Of a DNA stretch of 64,000 bases, positions 34,499 to 46,195 are shown piece by piece. Positions within the stretch are counted from its first letter, which is position 1. Every line of letters begins with the position of its first letter. Both the position numbers and the translations under genes were made by a program. Source of the stretch: Symsagittifera roscoffensis (Eukaryota; Xenacoelomorpha; Acoela; Convolutidae). The notes under the pieces were generated by a model, which saw nothing but the letters and a program-made list of their open reading frames with translations, did no database searches and was not told the origin of the DNA. The stretch lies in the NCBI RefSeq assembly GCF_963678635.1, contig NC_087063.1, forward strand, positions 54,015,074 to 54,079,073. Direction: 5' to 3'.

Positions 34499-34708
34499 TT
34501 GATTCGAAAACGTTTTGGAACAACATGCTTGTACATCTTTTCTGAAATAACATTTCCAATACAAGCAAACCGTAAAGCATGTAAATATCAATCATGCAAT
34601 GCACACAATTTACACATAAGAATATTACTTTGTAGTATCTGGTTGAACATAGTACAGATACAACACCTAGTAAAATGTTCTAGAAAATCTCGACTAATCT
34701 TGAACTAA
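34499..34708 (+). CDS. ORF conserved in both arms (right copy)
   Basis: Mirror of 32466-32669, open for 69 codons from TTG; same reservations. Confidence 0.25.
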   Translation: MIRKRFGTTCLYIFSEITFPIQANRKACKYQSCNAHNLHIRILLCSIWLNIVQIQHLVKCSRKSRLILN

Positions 34709-35655
34709 AGCTATATTGAATTTGACTTGTGGCTTAACTCCTAGCTATTATTACACTTCTGAACATATATACATAAAAATTAACAATTACACATACCGAT
34801 AAACACGCGTAAAAAATCAAACACGGACTTATGTACATAATTTCTAGTTTATTCGAACCATTCGCTTATCAGCCAGTGATAGATCATACACAGCGTAGCC
34901 GAATTGGATAAATTTCCCAGCAGATAAACGAATTCTGGTTAGACTAAATCAGGTTAAAATGTAAAGGGTTTCTTTTTGAAAAACTTTCTGGTTGTGGACT
35001 GACATCTATACCCAATCATAAATCTCAATCAAACATAAGGAAATTTATGTGTTCATTTTAGATTAGCCGCTGAATAGAAGATATGAAAGTGAGCCCAAAA
35101 CTATGCTGCGTTTTATTACTTGTCCAAAACTGTTCAATTTGATGAAGAGTCGATAAAATTGTGGTCTTGATTATGACATGTGGTCTTGATTATGACAAAA
35201 CAAAGCATTTCTCAGCTATTTCATTTCCAATTCATGTTAAGACTTGTTCTGTTTTTAGCGCAATAACAATGCCTCTGCAGGCGCGTGCTTTCATCATTTC
35301 ATTCATAATTTTACCCGTTTCAATTCAATGTTTGCTCTCCGTTACCGCAAAACTTTAAAAAACTGTATGTGTAAGTTTTGACTGATTCCGCTCAAGAACG
35401 TACTATTTTTAACAAGACTGCTCCTGGAGATTTTTTCCCTTATTAGACAACAATTAAATTCAAATAATGATAATAAGATCACTCTAAATTACATATTTTC
35501 CATTTAGGTTATCTTATTGCATTTATATCTTTTAAAAATATAGTTAAATATAGTTTAAAAGGCCATCAGAAAAGATAATTTTTTGATCATCGGAGTTTAT
35601 ATCATCGATTCAGCGCAAGTAGCAAAAGTTATGCTAATCAAGGATCTAGATTTAC

Positions 35656-35757
35656 TCATCTCCACATGAGCGCATTCCTCTTTCGTAGAGACAGTTTGGA
35701 TCTTCCCAGGAAGTCGAGAGGCCCAAGTCGGCCTGGAAATGGAGCCACCAGCTTCAT
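35656..35757 (-). CDS. Small GC-rich ORF, right arm (longer version)
   Basis: 33 codons, MKLVAPFPGRLGPLDFLGRS followed by a basic tail (KLSLRKRNALMWR). Mirror of 31422-31490 but without the replacement that truncates the left copy. GC-rich against the surrounding AT-rich arm. Confidence 0.27.
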   Translation of the reverse strand: MKLVAPFPGRLGPLDFLGRSKLSLRKRNALMWR

Positions 35758-36774
35758 CTTGTTACTCTCGTTGCAGAAATCAGTCTAACAGTGAGCCCTT
35801 GGTGCAGTAGGCAGACAACTGGTATTAGCCAAATGTAAACGCCAGTTGCTCGCAAAAAAAACAAGAAAAAGGATCGGAGCGCATCAATCTCTGTTAGACG
35901 TGGCGTCAATTGAAAAATTTTCAGTCTGTTTTGTGTTTTGTGCTGCTTTTTTTTTCAAATAGTTAAGTTGAATTTATTAAGGTTTAGCTGTTTGTTTTGT
36001 AATCCAAATTAAATAAAACAAAAAGAACAAAAGTTATAAGAAAATTTGTGTTTCATTTAGAATCATGTCTAAAAAATAGTCGTTCTAGAAAACTCAAAAT
36101 CGCAAAAGAAGATTGGGTTGTTTATTTTGCACAAATTTTAAAAATTACTGAGAGTTTTCTATATTACTGAAAAAATGAGTTGAACATCAGGTTAGAACAA
36201 CTTTTGTTTTCTCTAAAACATACTCTTTACCGTTAATGTTTTCATAGTTGAAAGAATATTTTCTAAGATACTATAGCTCAAACTAACGATATTGCATAAA
36301 TACGGGGGAAAAAGATGGAAAAAAAAAGAACAGTTGAACCTGTATTAAATAGCTTTCTCAGAACCAAATATAGTTTTTCAAAAAAAAAGTTTCGATGGTT
36401 TAGCGAGAAAACAACATAATGTGCAACTCTAGTCAATGTAACTTTGTGTACGGTTAAACCTGCAGCATAATCGTCAACTGAAGATATATCAAATTACAGA
36501 ACTAACAAATGAATCAAAAAACAAAGTTTTCTAAAAAAAATTACAATTCTTAGAACAATAGCTAAATTTTTTTTTTCGAACCAAAATTTCCACTGTCTTA
36601 AATTTTCCAAACAAAACTAAATAATTACTTGAAATCAATTTTCGATTTGTCAAAAAACTCTATTCGGACCGTCCAACAAAAAACTTTCAACAATTTGTTT
36701 TGGAATTTTCCCGTGTTATGCAAGTTAGTAAGCCTCGGTTTTTTCTTCTGACCACTAAAAGCGCTTCTCATGAC

Positions 36775-37005
36775 TCACTGGTCAATTTTGAGCTGAAGTT
36801 TGATACCGTTGGAAAATTCGTTTGGGAGATCAACAGACATATTAAAAAATTGTTTATCGCCCTTTTTTATTTTTTCAAAGATGAACAACATTGCTAAATG
36901 GTGTAGATGAGTTGGCTGAAAGCTGGCATTTCTTTGCAAATCTCTGCTTGCGACGTTGGCATTGTAAAAATCAAAGTGTGTACGTAGGTTTGTGTATGTA
37001 TGCAA
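36775..37005 (-). CDS. Open frame conserved between arms (right copy, uncertain)
   Basis: Mirror of 30170-30385 with a shifted C-terminus (ends IKLQLKIDQ). Coding status doubtful. Confidence 0.2.
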   Translation of the reverse strand: MHTYTNLRTHFDFYNANVASRDLQRNASFQPTHLHHLAMLFIFEKIKKGDKQFFNMSVDLPNEFSNGIKLQLKIDQ

Positions 37006-37204
37006 GTTGATGTGTTTGTAAGCATGAGTACAATTTTTTTCCTTATGCGCGTGTAAACCAAAACAATTGTAACTAGAAGAATGACTATAACCAAACTTGA
37101 ATTTACTAATGTTTCTAGTTTTTCTTGAAAGTTAGACAAGATACTATAGGCATAGTATATATGTACGCACATATGCTTTGCGTATGTGTGTATTTATGTA
37201 AACT

Positions 37205-38780
37205 GTATGTATCTATGTAAAAGTGTACAACTTTTTGCGTGTATAACTGTAATTAATCATATATGTACATACTGTTTGTGTGTACTCATTTGAGTATTTA
37301 GAAGTTATGTAAATTTGTATGTTTTTATGTAAGTAGGAACTCTTAACTGCATGTCCGCTTGATTGAGTGAATGAAAACAAGCATATTTTTTCAACCAATG
37401 TATGTTTTTAGGCAAGTATTTCTGCATATTCGTATATCAGTATGAAAGGCACGGTTATATGATTGTATGTAAAGACGTATGAATGCCAGTCTGTAATGCG
37501 TGATTCTTTTTGTCTGAATGTGTGAAGTGAATGCAAGTTGGTTTGTGTGTTAACATGTGTTTGTATTTCAAAGGTCAGCAGAACTAATAAGGAAAATCTT
37601 TGCATGTATCTAAGCAAACTTTGCGTGTGTGTCTATTTATGTAAACTGTATGTATCTATGTAAAAGTGTACAATTTTTTGCATGTATAACTGTAATTAAT
37701 CATATATGTACATACTGTTTGTGTGTATTCATTTGAGTATTTAGAAGTTATGTATATTTGTATGTTTTTATGTAAATAAGAATTCTCAAATGCCAGTCCG
37801 TTTGATTGAGTGAATGAAGACCAGCAATTATTTTGTATCAATGTATATTTTTCAGTTTAAAATTATTTTAGAATTTGCTTGTTTGCTAATTGTTCAAACT
37901 TATGATTGAAGTTTTATGTCTGTCTAAACGGAAAGGGTGTACACATGAGTAGTTGCATGCTTGTAAAGTACATTCTATGTTTTTTTGTAGGTAAGTACTT
38001 ATACATATTCGTATATGAGTATGAAAGGCACGTTTATATGATTTTATATAAAGACATATGAATGCCAGTCTGTAATACGTGTCTCTTTTTGTCTGAATGT
38101 GTGTATAAATTTGTCTTCTTGAAAGTGAATGCAAGGTGGTTTGTGTGTTTACATGTGCTTGTATTTTAAAGGTCAGCAGAACTAATAAGTGAAATCTTTG
38201 CATGTATGTAAGCAAAACTTGCGTGGGTGTCTATTTATGTAAACTGTATGTATCTATGTAAAAGTGTACAATTTTTTGTATGTATAAATGTACTTAATCA
38301 TGTATGCAAGTACTATTTGTGTGCATTCATTTGAGTATTTAGAAGTTTGTATGTTTCCAAATGTATATTTGTATGTTTTTTTATAAGTAAGAATTCTTGA
38401 ATGCATGTCCGCTTGATTGAGTGAATGAAGACCAGCAATTATTTTGTATCAATGTATATTTTTCAGTTTAAAATTATTTTAGAATTTGCTTGTTTGCTAA
38501 TGGTTCAAACTTATGATTGAGTCTTAGCTTGATTCATAGCATGCTTGTATAGTACGAACCATGTCTGTTTGTAGGTAAGTACTTATGCATTTCCGTATAT
38601 GAGTATGAAAGGCACGTTTATATGATTGTATGTAAAGACGTATGAATGCCAGTCTCTAATGCTTGACTCTTTTGTCTGAATGTGTGTATATATTCGTCTT
38701 GAAAGTGTGAAGTGAAATTAAGCTGGTTTGTGTGTTTAAAGGTGGTTCTATTGTAAAGGTCAGCAGAAATATTAAATCAA
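37205..38780 (-). repeat. Short tandem array, right arm, about 3 units
   Basis: Landmark AAGGTCAGCAGAA at about 37571, 38169 and 38756. The unit at 37886-38215 shares private variants (KRDTYY, QKNIECT in its open frame) with only one left-arm unit, 26842-27171. Confidence 0.8.
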
Positions 38781-38939
38781 AATCTTTGCATGTGTAAAAG
38801 CAAAATTTTCGTATAATTGTTTGCAGGATTAAAAGCATGTAAGCAAGTATGTAAAGTTTGTTTGTCTGGTAGTTTATTTGCATTCTTCTTCTGAATAAGA
38901 CTATGTACATTTGTATTCATACCTTTATGTAAGACTTCA

Positions 38940-39370
38940 TTTTTGACTGTTTGTATTTATAGAAGTATTTTTGCATATATGTATGTAATTTTGTACGTAT
39001 GGTTGTATGAATGTCTCTAAGTAACTTTATATATGTATGTATATATGTAAGTTTGTATGTATGTATCTATGTATGCTTGTATGTATGTGTTTATGTAAGT
39101 TTGTGCTTATGTATACATGTATGTATGTATGTTTGTGTTCAGTAAGTGTGTACGTAATTGTTTTTGTATGTAAGTTTGCATGATTAACCTGATGTAAGTA
39201 ATTAATTGTGTATGAATAAACGTATGTTTGTAATAAAATACGCATGACTGTTTCTTATGAGTATGCATTTAAGTTTGCAACTTATGAAAATGTGTTTATG
39301 TTTTTTATGTTTACAAGTATGCAGCTTTATATGTTTGGTGGAGTATATATGTTTGAGTTTAGTTGTAATC
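38940..39370 (-). repeat. TGTA/ATGT-rich microsatellite-like tract, right arm
   Basis: Mirror of 22141-22640; contains ATGTATGTATGT runs. Confidence 0.7.
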
Positions 39371-39819
39371 GTTTTTTTTTATTTCATATAAAAGTATATA
39401 TGTAACTCAATCCAAATCTTTCTTATCTTTCTTCTTAGGTTTCTCGAAAATTCTACAATAATCAATATGACACTATAATGACAGTTTTTTTCATTTTCTT
39501 GATTTGCAAAATAATTTGATAATTTTTTAAAAAAAGTTTTCCGCGAAATATTTGATCTTCCAGGTATCCTCATTATGAACATTTCACTTTGTTGCCTATG
39601 TTGCATTGATAATTTCAATTTATCTGCAGTCAATTATTATGAAACATGTTTCAAAATTGTAACAAGAAAGATCAGTTTTCAAGTTTTCACAAAATTTTGT
39701 CAATGGAAGCATCAAACAACAAGTCCAATTGGAGACAGCATGGAGTCCAAAGTGTTTGATGAACTGTTGCTCATAGAGGTAAAAATTACGATAAGAAACT
39801 TATTAGAAAAAATTTATTG

Positions 39820-39932
39820 TTATTGAGGAAAATCCTTGATCGTGCAGACATGCGGCTTGTAGAGCTGAAGACGGTAAGCGAGCAAAGTCTCAGTGACAGG
39901 TACTGTATATTTGAAGGATGGTTGATCAATCT
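39820..39932 (-). CDS. Candidate terminal exon (right arm)
   Basis: Mirror of 21573-21685: same acceptor (GGTTTTTAG), length and stop; reads IDQPSFKYTVPVTETLLAYR and on to KDFPQ. Confidence 0.42.
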
Positions 39933-40109
39933 CTAAAAACCACAAATTTTTAATGGTTTTCATTTGAAAAATCATTATTTTGAATCAAAGTTATAAACCC
40001 TTAGAAGTGAAGCAATTGTGTAATCAGATAAACAGTCAGTACCACTTTTTTAAAATTCAAGATTTATTTAGTCGATAGAGCTTTTTATGAAATAGCTCAA
40101 AATGCTTAC

Positions 40110-40153
40110 GCCTTTTTTCTTTGAAATGAATAGCAAGTCTTTCTGCATTGAGG
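40110..40153 (-). CDS. Candidate third exon (right arm)
   Basis: Mirror of 21353-21396, 44 nt, TTTTCAG acceptor and GGC|GTAAGC donor conserved, one G-to-A difference. Confidence 0.33.
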
Positions 40154-40300
40154 CTGAAAATTTTAATTCCTCAAGGTAAAACTGTCTAAAAAACTTTTTA
40201 TTGTCAAATTAAACATGTCTTTGTTAGTCGTTCTAGCGTAAGATAACACAACATAATTGACGTTTATCGAAATGCATTGAAACTACAAAATGGCACTTAC

Positions 40301-40367
40301 AAGTTTTCGGAAAGTGCTGTAGCCAAATTGGTGTGAAAGCGTTGTTTAGTGTGAAACAGCTATCATC
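40301..40367 (-). CDS. Candidate second exon (right arm)
   Basis: Mirror of 21139-21205; 67 nt, same CGTCAG acceptor and GTAAGT donor. Confidence 0.42.
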
Positions 40368-40444
40368 CTGACGGAATCCGAAGATTCAGGTAGAGTGTTG
40401 ATGATAAGGCTTGATTTTTTATCTTAAAAATTCAAACAACTAAC

Positions 40445-40513
40445 CGGTTTTCGAAGACATGTTTTGTTAATAGAGAAGACAAATATCGATGCAAAAATGC
40501 GAAGAAAAATCAT
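40445..40513 (-). CDS. Candidate signal-peptide exon (right arm)
   Basis: Mirror of 20993-21061; MIFLRIFASIFVFSINKTC, 69 nt, donor CCG|GTTAGT. The Leu-to-Arg change weakens the hydrophobic core but leaves a plausible signal segment. Confidence 0.4.
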
Positions 40514-41034
40514 GTTGCGAACTGTTTTGATACTGCTAGTAGTGATCACCTCAAAGATATATTGAAAGAAAGGTTGAATTCTTGATAACACAATTAGTTG
40601 CAGATGAATAATCAAATATTTTGGTCAAAAAGCCACCGTATTTTGAGAGACAATAGCGTAATCATGGAAACATTCAAAAGATCAAGTTATTATTAAAAAA
40701 CTCGAAATTTAATTTGTTGAACAGAGGGTTAATCAATGATAATAACTGATAGCGCTTCAAAATTTTGAATAGAAAGCTCTTGCAAAAACCAGTTTGAACC
40801 TAATTAGAAGATACTGAGAACAGTTGACTAGATTGTAGTATCAAATTAAAAATTATGGAAAAATCAAAACTTTGGGATGCTCAAATTATAACTCCGAACT
40901 CATATCAAGGTTTGAGTTTGTATCCATAACTTGTCTTAGTTTCTGTTCAGTCTTTTCCGATTGAATTTGCTCTAATTTGAATAACTGCTTTCCTTAAAAG
41001 TCGCAAATAAGTTTTCACCTGCTTTATTCGATGG

Positions 41035-41298
41035 TTACTCTGTTCTGTCTATATATTGGCACGCAAATAACAGTTTTCCCCCAGTTTCTAGGTCTGCTTT
41101 GATGAATACTTTCAAAATTTCTGTTAGCACAAAAAAGTTAATAGGAAATACTAAACGTTTTCTAGAAGCCCCGAAAATTGTTTTCTTTTTATTATAAAAA
41201 GTGATATACGCAAGTCTTAGAAATGGCTGCAGCAAAATTAATCGGCACTTTTGGCTTTCATCAGTGTTCTCGTTTTTCAAGATCTTTACCCACTTCAA
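41035..41298 (-). CDS. Conserved ORF in the right arm (exon candidate)
   Basis: Mirror of 20187-20450, 87 codons, full frame kept. Confidence 0.33.
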   Translation of the reverse strand: MKWVKILKNENTDESQKCRLILLQPFLRLAYITFYNKKKTIFGASRKRLVFPINFFVLTEILKVFIKADLETGGKLLFACQYIDRTE

Positions 41299-41816
41299 CT
41301 TATTAGCTCTTTCAACCTTTCTATAAAGTCAAAGCTTTTGTCATAGATTTTAGACGTTTTTTCAGTCTCCTGTAGACACGGAAAATGGTAGTGTCGAAAT
41401 TTTCAAGCCAATTTCATTATTTTACATTTTTCAGTGTTTCGTAATTTTTCTTTGTTTTTACCTTCATTTGGCTGAACGAAATTTTTCATTCTTTTTTTGG
41501 TCAAATTGATTATTAATTTTTGCCTAAATAGAGGTGGTGGCCGCCGCACTTGACGAATTTTGCTTTCTTCGAGATTCAGCAATAAAACATGCAATTTTGA
41601 AGGAAATCGTTCACCGCAGCCAACAGTTAAGCTACGCTTTCAAAATCGTGTGCTTTCTTATATACCATATGGTTTGGTCGCATATAATAGGTATTTAACG
41701 TCATTTTACGTGTAAACAAACCAATACCCCCAAACTTTAGAAGCGAAAACATGCACCGATCAAAATTAATTCCATTCCCGTTTCCACAACGTTCAGTGGG
41801 AATACTCAATATTATA

Positions 41817-42000
41817 CCGAAGTTTTACATGAGGACTATTAGGTATAAAATTAAACATGGTGACAATTAGGATTATTACATAGTGACCATTAGGTATAAA
41901 ATTGTACATGGTGACAATTAGGATTTTTACATGGTGACCATTGCTGATCATTTAATACATGGTGACCATTATGATTTATACCTAATGGTCATCCATGTAT
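41817..42000 (-). repeat. Subterminal repeats, right
   Basis: Mirror of 19484-19662: seven TACATGGTGACCATT-type motifs, then C11 at 42006-42016 and the terminal repeat. Confidence 0.65.
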
Positions 42001-42044
42001 GACAACCCCCCCCCCCGATCCTAACGCACTATATGCATACTACT

Positions 42045-42050
42045 TGCAGC
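42045..42050 (+). repeat. Right 6-bp target-site duplication TGCAGC
   Basis: Continues into ACAAAGGATTAAAATCC, exactly as the empty site continues at 45960. Confidence 0.88.
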
Positions 42051-42289
42051 ACAAAGGATTAAAATCCGCTTCTAAGAACCAAAATTTTTTTGTAGCAATC
42101 AGCTAGCCCCAGTCCAAATTGGAATGGGTTTTGAGCCCTAGTGTTTCGCTATTGCTAACGCCTAACCCACACAAAATCAACTATATAGCGCTCCTTGATT
42201 GCCCTGAATTGATCGGCTGCAAGTGAAATATGTTTACAATAAAAAACTTAGTGTTTTTATGTTCTCGAGATGTCTCGAAAAGTAAGTCA
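42051..42289 (+). repeat. Rest of the array copy 3 spacer
   Basis: Matches 45960-46195 almost exactly; ends at the joint AAGTAAGTCAA where copy 4 begins. Confidence 0.75.
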
Positions 42290-43343
42290 ACTTTTTTTGT
42301 CTTTTGAGAAGTTTTTATTGCCAAGGAGGCGCTTAAAAAATTTTGAAATGAAGTTTTCCGCTAAGAAAATTTAATGTATCTGAACCTAAAGATCAGTTTT
42401 TTTTATAATGAACGTTACTCAATGGCGCTACTCGCTCGAAATAAGACTAAATCGCTAAAATTTCCAACCATATTTTCTCAACTCCGAGAAAATTTTTTAA
42501 AAAGATTTAATTTCGTTTGAATCACGACTGAAAGGTTTTTAATATGATGTATAACTCGACCCAATCCAATGATTATTTGTGGTACCGGGTTTTTTGTGGA
42601 AAATAAGAATTCAAACACCGTATACAAAGTTCGTCCTCATTTTCAATGGTCGGAACACCAACGAGATAATGTGAAATCTCAAAAAATGGGACCTTGACTA
42701 CAAATTTTAACGCATTGTGGCTATGGCTTAGCGAATGACTCGACATGAATAGTTAACGGGGATGCAAAACACAGCTAGATTTATCAAAGAGAACTGTCAT
42801 CTTTGGCTAGTTTTCGTCGCGCGTTTTTGCTTTTGAGAAAGTTTTCTTTTTTCTAGTTGGTGTTCTATGGCATAAGGTTGTTCTACGGCGTAAAAAAAAT
42901 TATGGCGTAGGGTATATTTTTTTTCTTGTTTTTGACTACCTCGAGGAATGCTCCTAGGGTTAAAACAACAAATTTACCAAAAAAATTTTTTTCTTCAAGT
43001 TTCCATTAATTTTGAATTACGTAACATAAATCATGGTGATGGGAAAACTCTGTGCTACATGCACAGCAACCGGCTACCTTAATTGATTCTGTTGTGAGCT
43101 ATCGTGGTAACGAGAACCGGAATTGTCTCAAAAACTTTTTAGGATATTTGAGTACGCCTTAATCAAATGTTATCAATATTCAGCGAGTCTAACTTATGAG
43201 CTCAAGTTCGTAATTGGATTCACAATTTGTTTTTGTCATTTAACTAATGTTTGCTAGATGATGTTTTTTTATAACTCAAGCTAAACAAAGATTACAGTTG
43301 ACCACTTGCTTACAAAAGAAGCTCGTTTTGTACTTATGGTTCA

Positions 43344-43584
43344 ATGAGTGTTCAATATTGCGAGGCAGATTTTTGCAACCCCGAAGTTTCAAGTCAACTT
43401 GAAAAACCATTACTCATTAAACTGTTCGAATGCAACAGAACATTACCTTTGCCTTGTAGACAGCGTGTTCTTGACTTGTTCCGACTGACGATTAAGCGGC
43501 CAAACTGTGTGTTCGAAGTTATACATGGGTCTAATTTTGATGAACTGTCTCGCCGAGGCAGCCTGTTGCCGAATGATGAAAAGG
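43344..43584 (+). CDS. Exon A of the array gene, copy 4 (intact)
   Basis: ATG, 80 codons, donor AAGG|GTGAGT. Differs from copy 3 at a few residues (IKLFECNRTLPLPCRQRV, LDLFRL). Same phase relation to exon B at 44300. Confidence 0.6.
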
Positions 43585-44299
43585 GTGAGTGATTAAGTAT
43601 GATACCCTCTTGAAGCTAAAAAAAAACTCAAACCGTATACGCGCGCAACTAAGACATTAGCGGGAGGGGAGGAAGGAGGATTTTGTCGATCTGCTTTTTA
43701 TTTGGCCGTTTTAGTTTCTTAGTTTGCTGAGCTCTACAAAACTCCGCAAATCCTTATACTAAAAACAAAGTCTTGTTTTCAAGTTTTGAGAAACTTGCTA
43801 AACTGTTCGCTTTTTGAGCAACTATTCTAAGTTTTTGTCTTTGTCTGGCGCATATTGTGATTCTAGAAAATGGGAGAAGCTGGTCAGACAAAAAGTCAAT
43901 ATCGTATTATGAATTCCTACCAAGTGACGCTTTATGCAGAGAATGTATTATTACTCACTAGAAGACAGGTTAATCACTTAGAGTTTAACTAGAAGTTATT
44001 CGAGGTTCTAACAGTGATATTTGAGGTTGTAACTACATTCTGTAACCTTAGAACAGCCCCAAGTTTTGATTCTTAAATTCAGAGAGCGGATAACGCAAAA
44101 AGTTATTTTTGAAAACATTGAAAGATATCGCCTTTGGTGTGCATCAAGGTAGAGCGTCGCAACTTTCTGAACTGGCACAGAAAACGATTATTTTTTGTTT
44201 TGAAGGCATATTTACTAAAACCAGTCTCTAAAAGTTTGTTCTTTCAAAATGGCTAACAAAATCATAGCCTTGCACATCAAGCATGCCTGCTTTGGCTAG

Positions 44300-44626
44300 G
44301 TATGTTATTGAAGTGTCTCAATGAAGCCGTCATCACTGAAAAAGTCACGAGAAAAGCCGGCGAAGAGAAATTCAAAAAGCCCCGCTTTCGTAGAAGTGAC
44401 TCAACTCGAGGCTCCCAAAGTGGACTCGATTCCGGAGATGAAATTTCGGAGTTCTCTTATTCAATTTATATCATTTACGGAGATAATTTGAAGTTCCTGC
44501 ATCATTTGGAGAGTGAGGAGACTGAAAAGACTCATTTGTTAGTGGTGCGAGGAATGGGAGCAGCTCCTGTCAAATTGAAGAAATATTTTCCTCTTGAGGA
44601 TCAGCAGGCGAATGATTCTACTGCAG
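44300..44626 (+). CDS. Exon B of the array gene, copy 4 (intact)
   Basis: 327 nt, phase 1 in and out, nearly identical to 17783-18109 (EKVTRKAG, VRGMGAAPVK). Splice sites kept. Confidence 0.6.
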
Positions 44627-45953
44627 GTTTCAGTTTTATTTATTAATCTTGTGAGAAGCATAGTCTGCGTGGACTTTAGGAAAAATTTTACCTCATGCCA
44701 AAATTGCGCGCTTATTGCCTGATCGCCTAAATTGGTTTTAAAAAAAACGGTGCTTTTAACTTAAAAAAAATTTCTAACACAGCTTTTACGCTCTGAAATG
44801 AGTGGAAAGTTGATTTCCGATGTCAACATAAGCTATTTTAGATCAAACAAAACTACTTGTAGACCAGAGCAAAGCCCTGAATGTTCCGACTGTTCCTGTA
44901 TTCATATCGAATAAATTTGTGAAAAGAAAATATTGAAAACCTATAAATTTTGGACAATATCAAAGCGTAAAATTTTGAGTCGTACGAAATTAATACGACC
45001 AAATATCTAGCCTCAATTCAATTTGGAACAATTTTGTTGTGCCGGGATAATTCACCACGCATAAATAATTCGCGTTACGCTCTCACCATTATGAAAAAAC
45101 TCTTAAAAGAGCGCATAATTTATTCCAGAACATGGCCAATTTAGCAATTTTCAAACCCCCCGAACTTTACAAAAAATAATCAGAGGTAGAATATCTTCAA
45201 AGATTTCAAATCAAAAAGTCAATATCTTCAATAAGGTTATTAAAAAAATTTTGAAAACTTTTATTTCGATCGGCGAAATTCGACTGAATAAAAAATCACA
45301 CCGAGCATAAATATTCCGTTTTCCTCGAAAGTCGGAACAATAATTTTGGTCGGATTTGCGTTTAAAATTTAGCATTTTAAATACGTGCTATATTCAAAAT
45401 TGATGCTTCTCAGTGGTCCCAATTTTAAGAATTTCGATTTTTATAATTCTTTTTTATTATTCATGTTTTTTTTCCAGCTTTCGAAAAGAGGGAGAAAGGT
45501 TTAATTTTTTTTGATGCTCAAAGCTCAAAGTTTTTCTTCTGCATATTTTTTTTCTTCAAGGCGTGGCCGTCTAAGTTTTGTCGACTTACTTACCGCTCAA
45601 AAATTTTTGTTTCTATGCTAGCAGTCGCCTTTCTTTGCATTATCCTCAAAATTCATTTCAATTAAGACAAACGTATGAACATTTTGGTAGATCTAATTTT
45701 AGATTTTTTTGGCAGAGTGGTTTCAACTCATTTTCTGCCGGCTTAATTGTCTTTCTATGCTTATGATTTGTCGCAAATCATGCTGAGCAAAATCCAGTAA
45801 ATTTCGAAAGCAAACTCCCGTAAACTTAGACGGCAATTTCCTCTGAACCATGCAAATATATTTTGATTGAAACGACAGTTTATCTTGTTTAGCAGGCGAA
45901 TGATTCAACTAACTTGGTATCAATCAAAATTATTTCAATTTTTTTTTTCGATG

Positions 45954-45959
45954 TGCAGC
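45954..45959 (+). other. Empty paralogous insertion site (single TGCAGC)
   Basis: TTTCGATGTGCAGCACAAAGG here equals the left flank (..GATGTGCAGC) plus the right flank (TGCAGCACAAAGG..) of the palindromic element with one TGCAGC removed. It defines both element ends to the base. Confidence 0.88.
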
Positions 45960-46195
45960 ACAAAGGATTAAAATCCGCTTCTAAGAACCAAAATTTTTTT
46001 GTAGCATTCAGCTAGCCCCAGTCCAAATTGGAATGGTTTTTGAGCCCAAGTGTTTCGCTATTGCTAACGCCTAACCCACACAAAATCAACTATATAGCGC
46101 TCCTTGATTGCCCTGAATTGATCGGCTGCAAGTGAAATATGTTTACAATAAAAAACTTAGTGTTTTTATGTTCTCGAGGTATCTCGAAAAGTAAG

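Larger units (their letters stand above)
19440..42044. mobile_element. Giant palindromic (foldback) DNA transposon, 22.6 kb, 6-bp TSD
   Basis: The left end AGTAGTATGCATATAGTG is the exact reverse complement of the right end (..CACTATATGCATACTACT). It is flanked by TGCAGC direct repeats, and the uninterrupted target is preserved in the sister copy near 45954. Inside, practically the whole left arm is repeated inverted in the right arm, meeting at 33582. Termini starting AG with a 6-bp TSD are the published hallmark of Maverick/Polinton elements, but none of their proteins (protein-primed PolB, retroviral-like integrase, ATPase, protease, capsids) is visible. It is therefore either a non-autonomous derivative or another TIR superfamily with foldback shape (compare FB and Galileo). 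Both arms carry conserved candidate exons. Arms differ by scattered substitutions and indels, arguing against a simple read-folding artefact. Confidence 0.85.
33593..42044 (-). repeat. Right inverted arm (8.5 kb)
   Basis: Reverse complement of the left arm with about three instead of thirteen tandem-repeat units. It holds the mirrored candidate exons at 40445-40513, 40301-40367, 40110-40153 and 39820-39932. Confidence 0.85.
42290..46195 (+). repeat. Tandem array copy 4 with its spacer (uninterrupted)
   Basis: Begins inside the unit (TTTTGTCTTTTGAGAAGTTTTTATTGCC, equivalent to about 15781) and so lacks the LINE remnant. Contains intact exons A and B and the spacer with the empty insertion site. 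Confidence 0.78.

Noticed and set aside
19440-42044. Palindrome as a pure sequencing fold-back artefact
   Set aside because: The arms differ by indels, substitutions and array copy number, and the element has exact ends, a TSD and an empty paralogous site. Raw reads should still be checked.
19440-42044. Autonomous Polinton or endogenous virus
   Set aside because: No polymerase B, integrase, ATPase, protease or capsid motifs found in either arm; only the termini and TSD fit.
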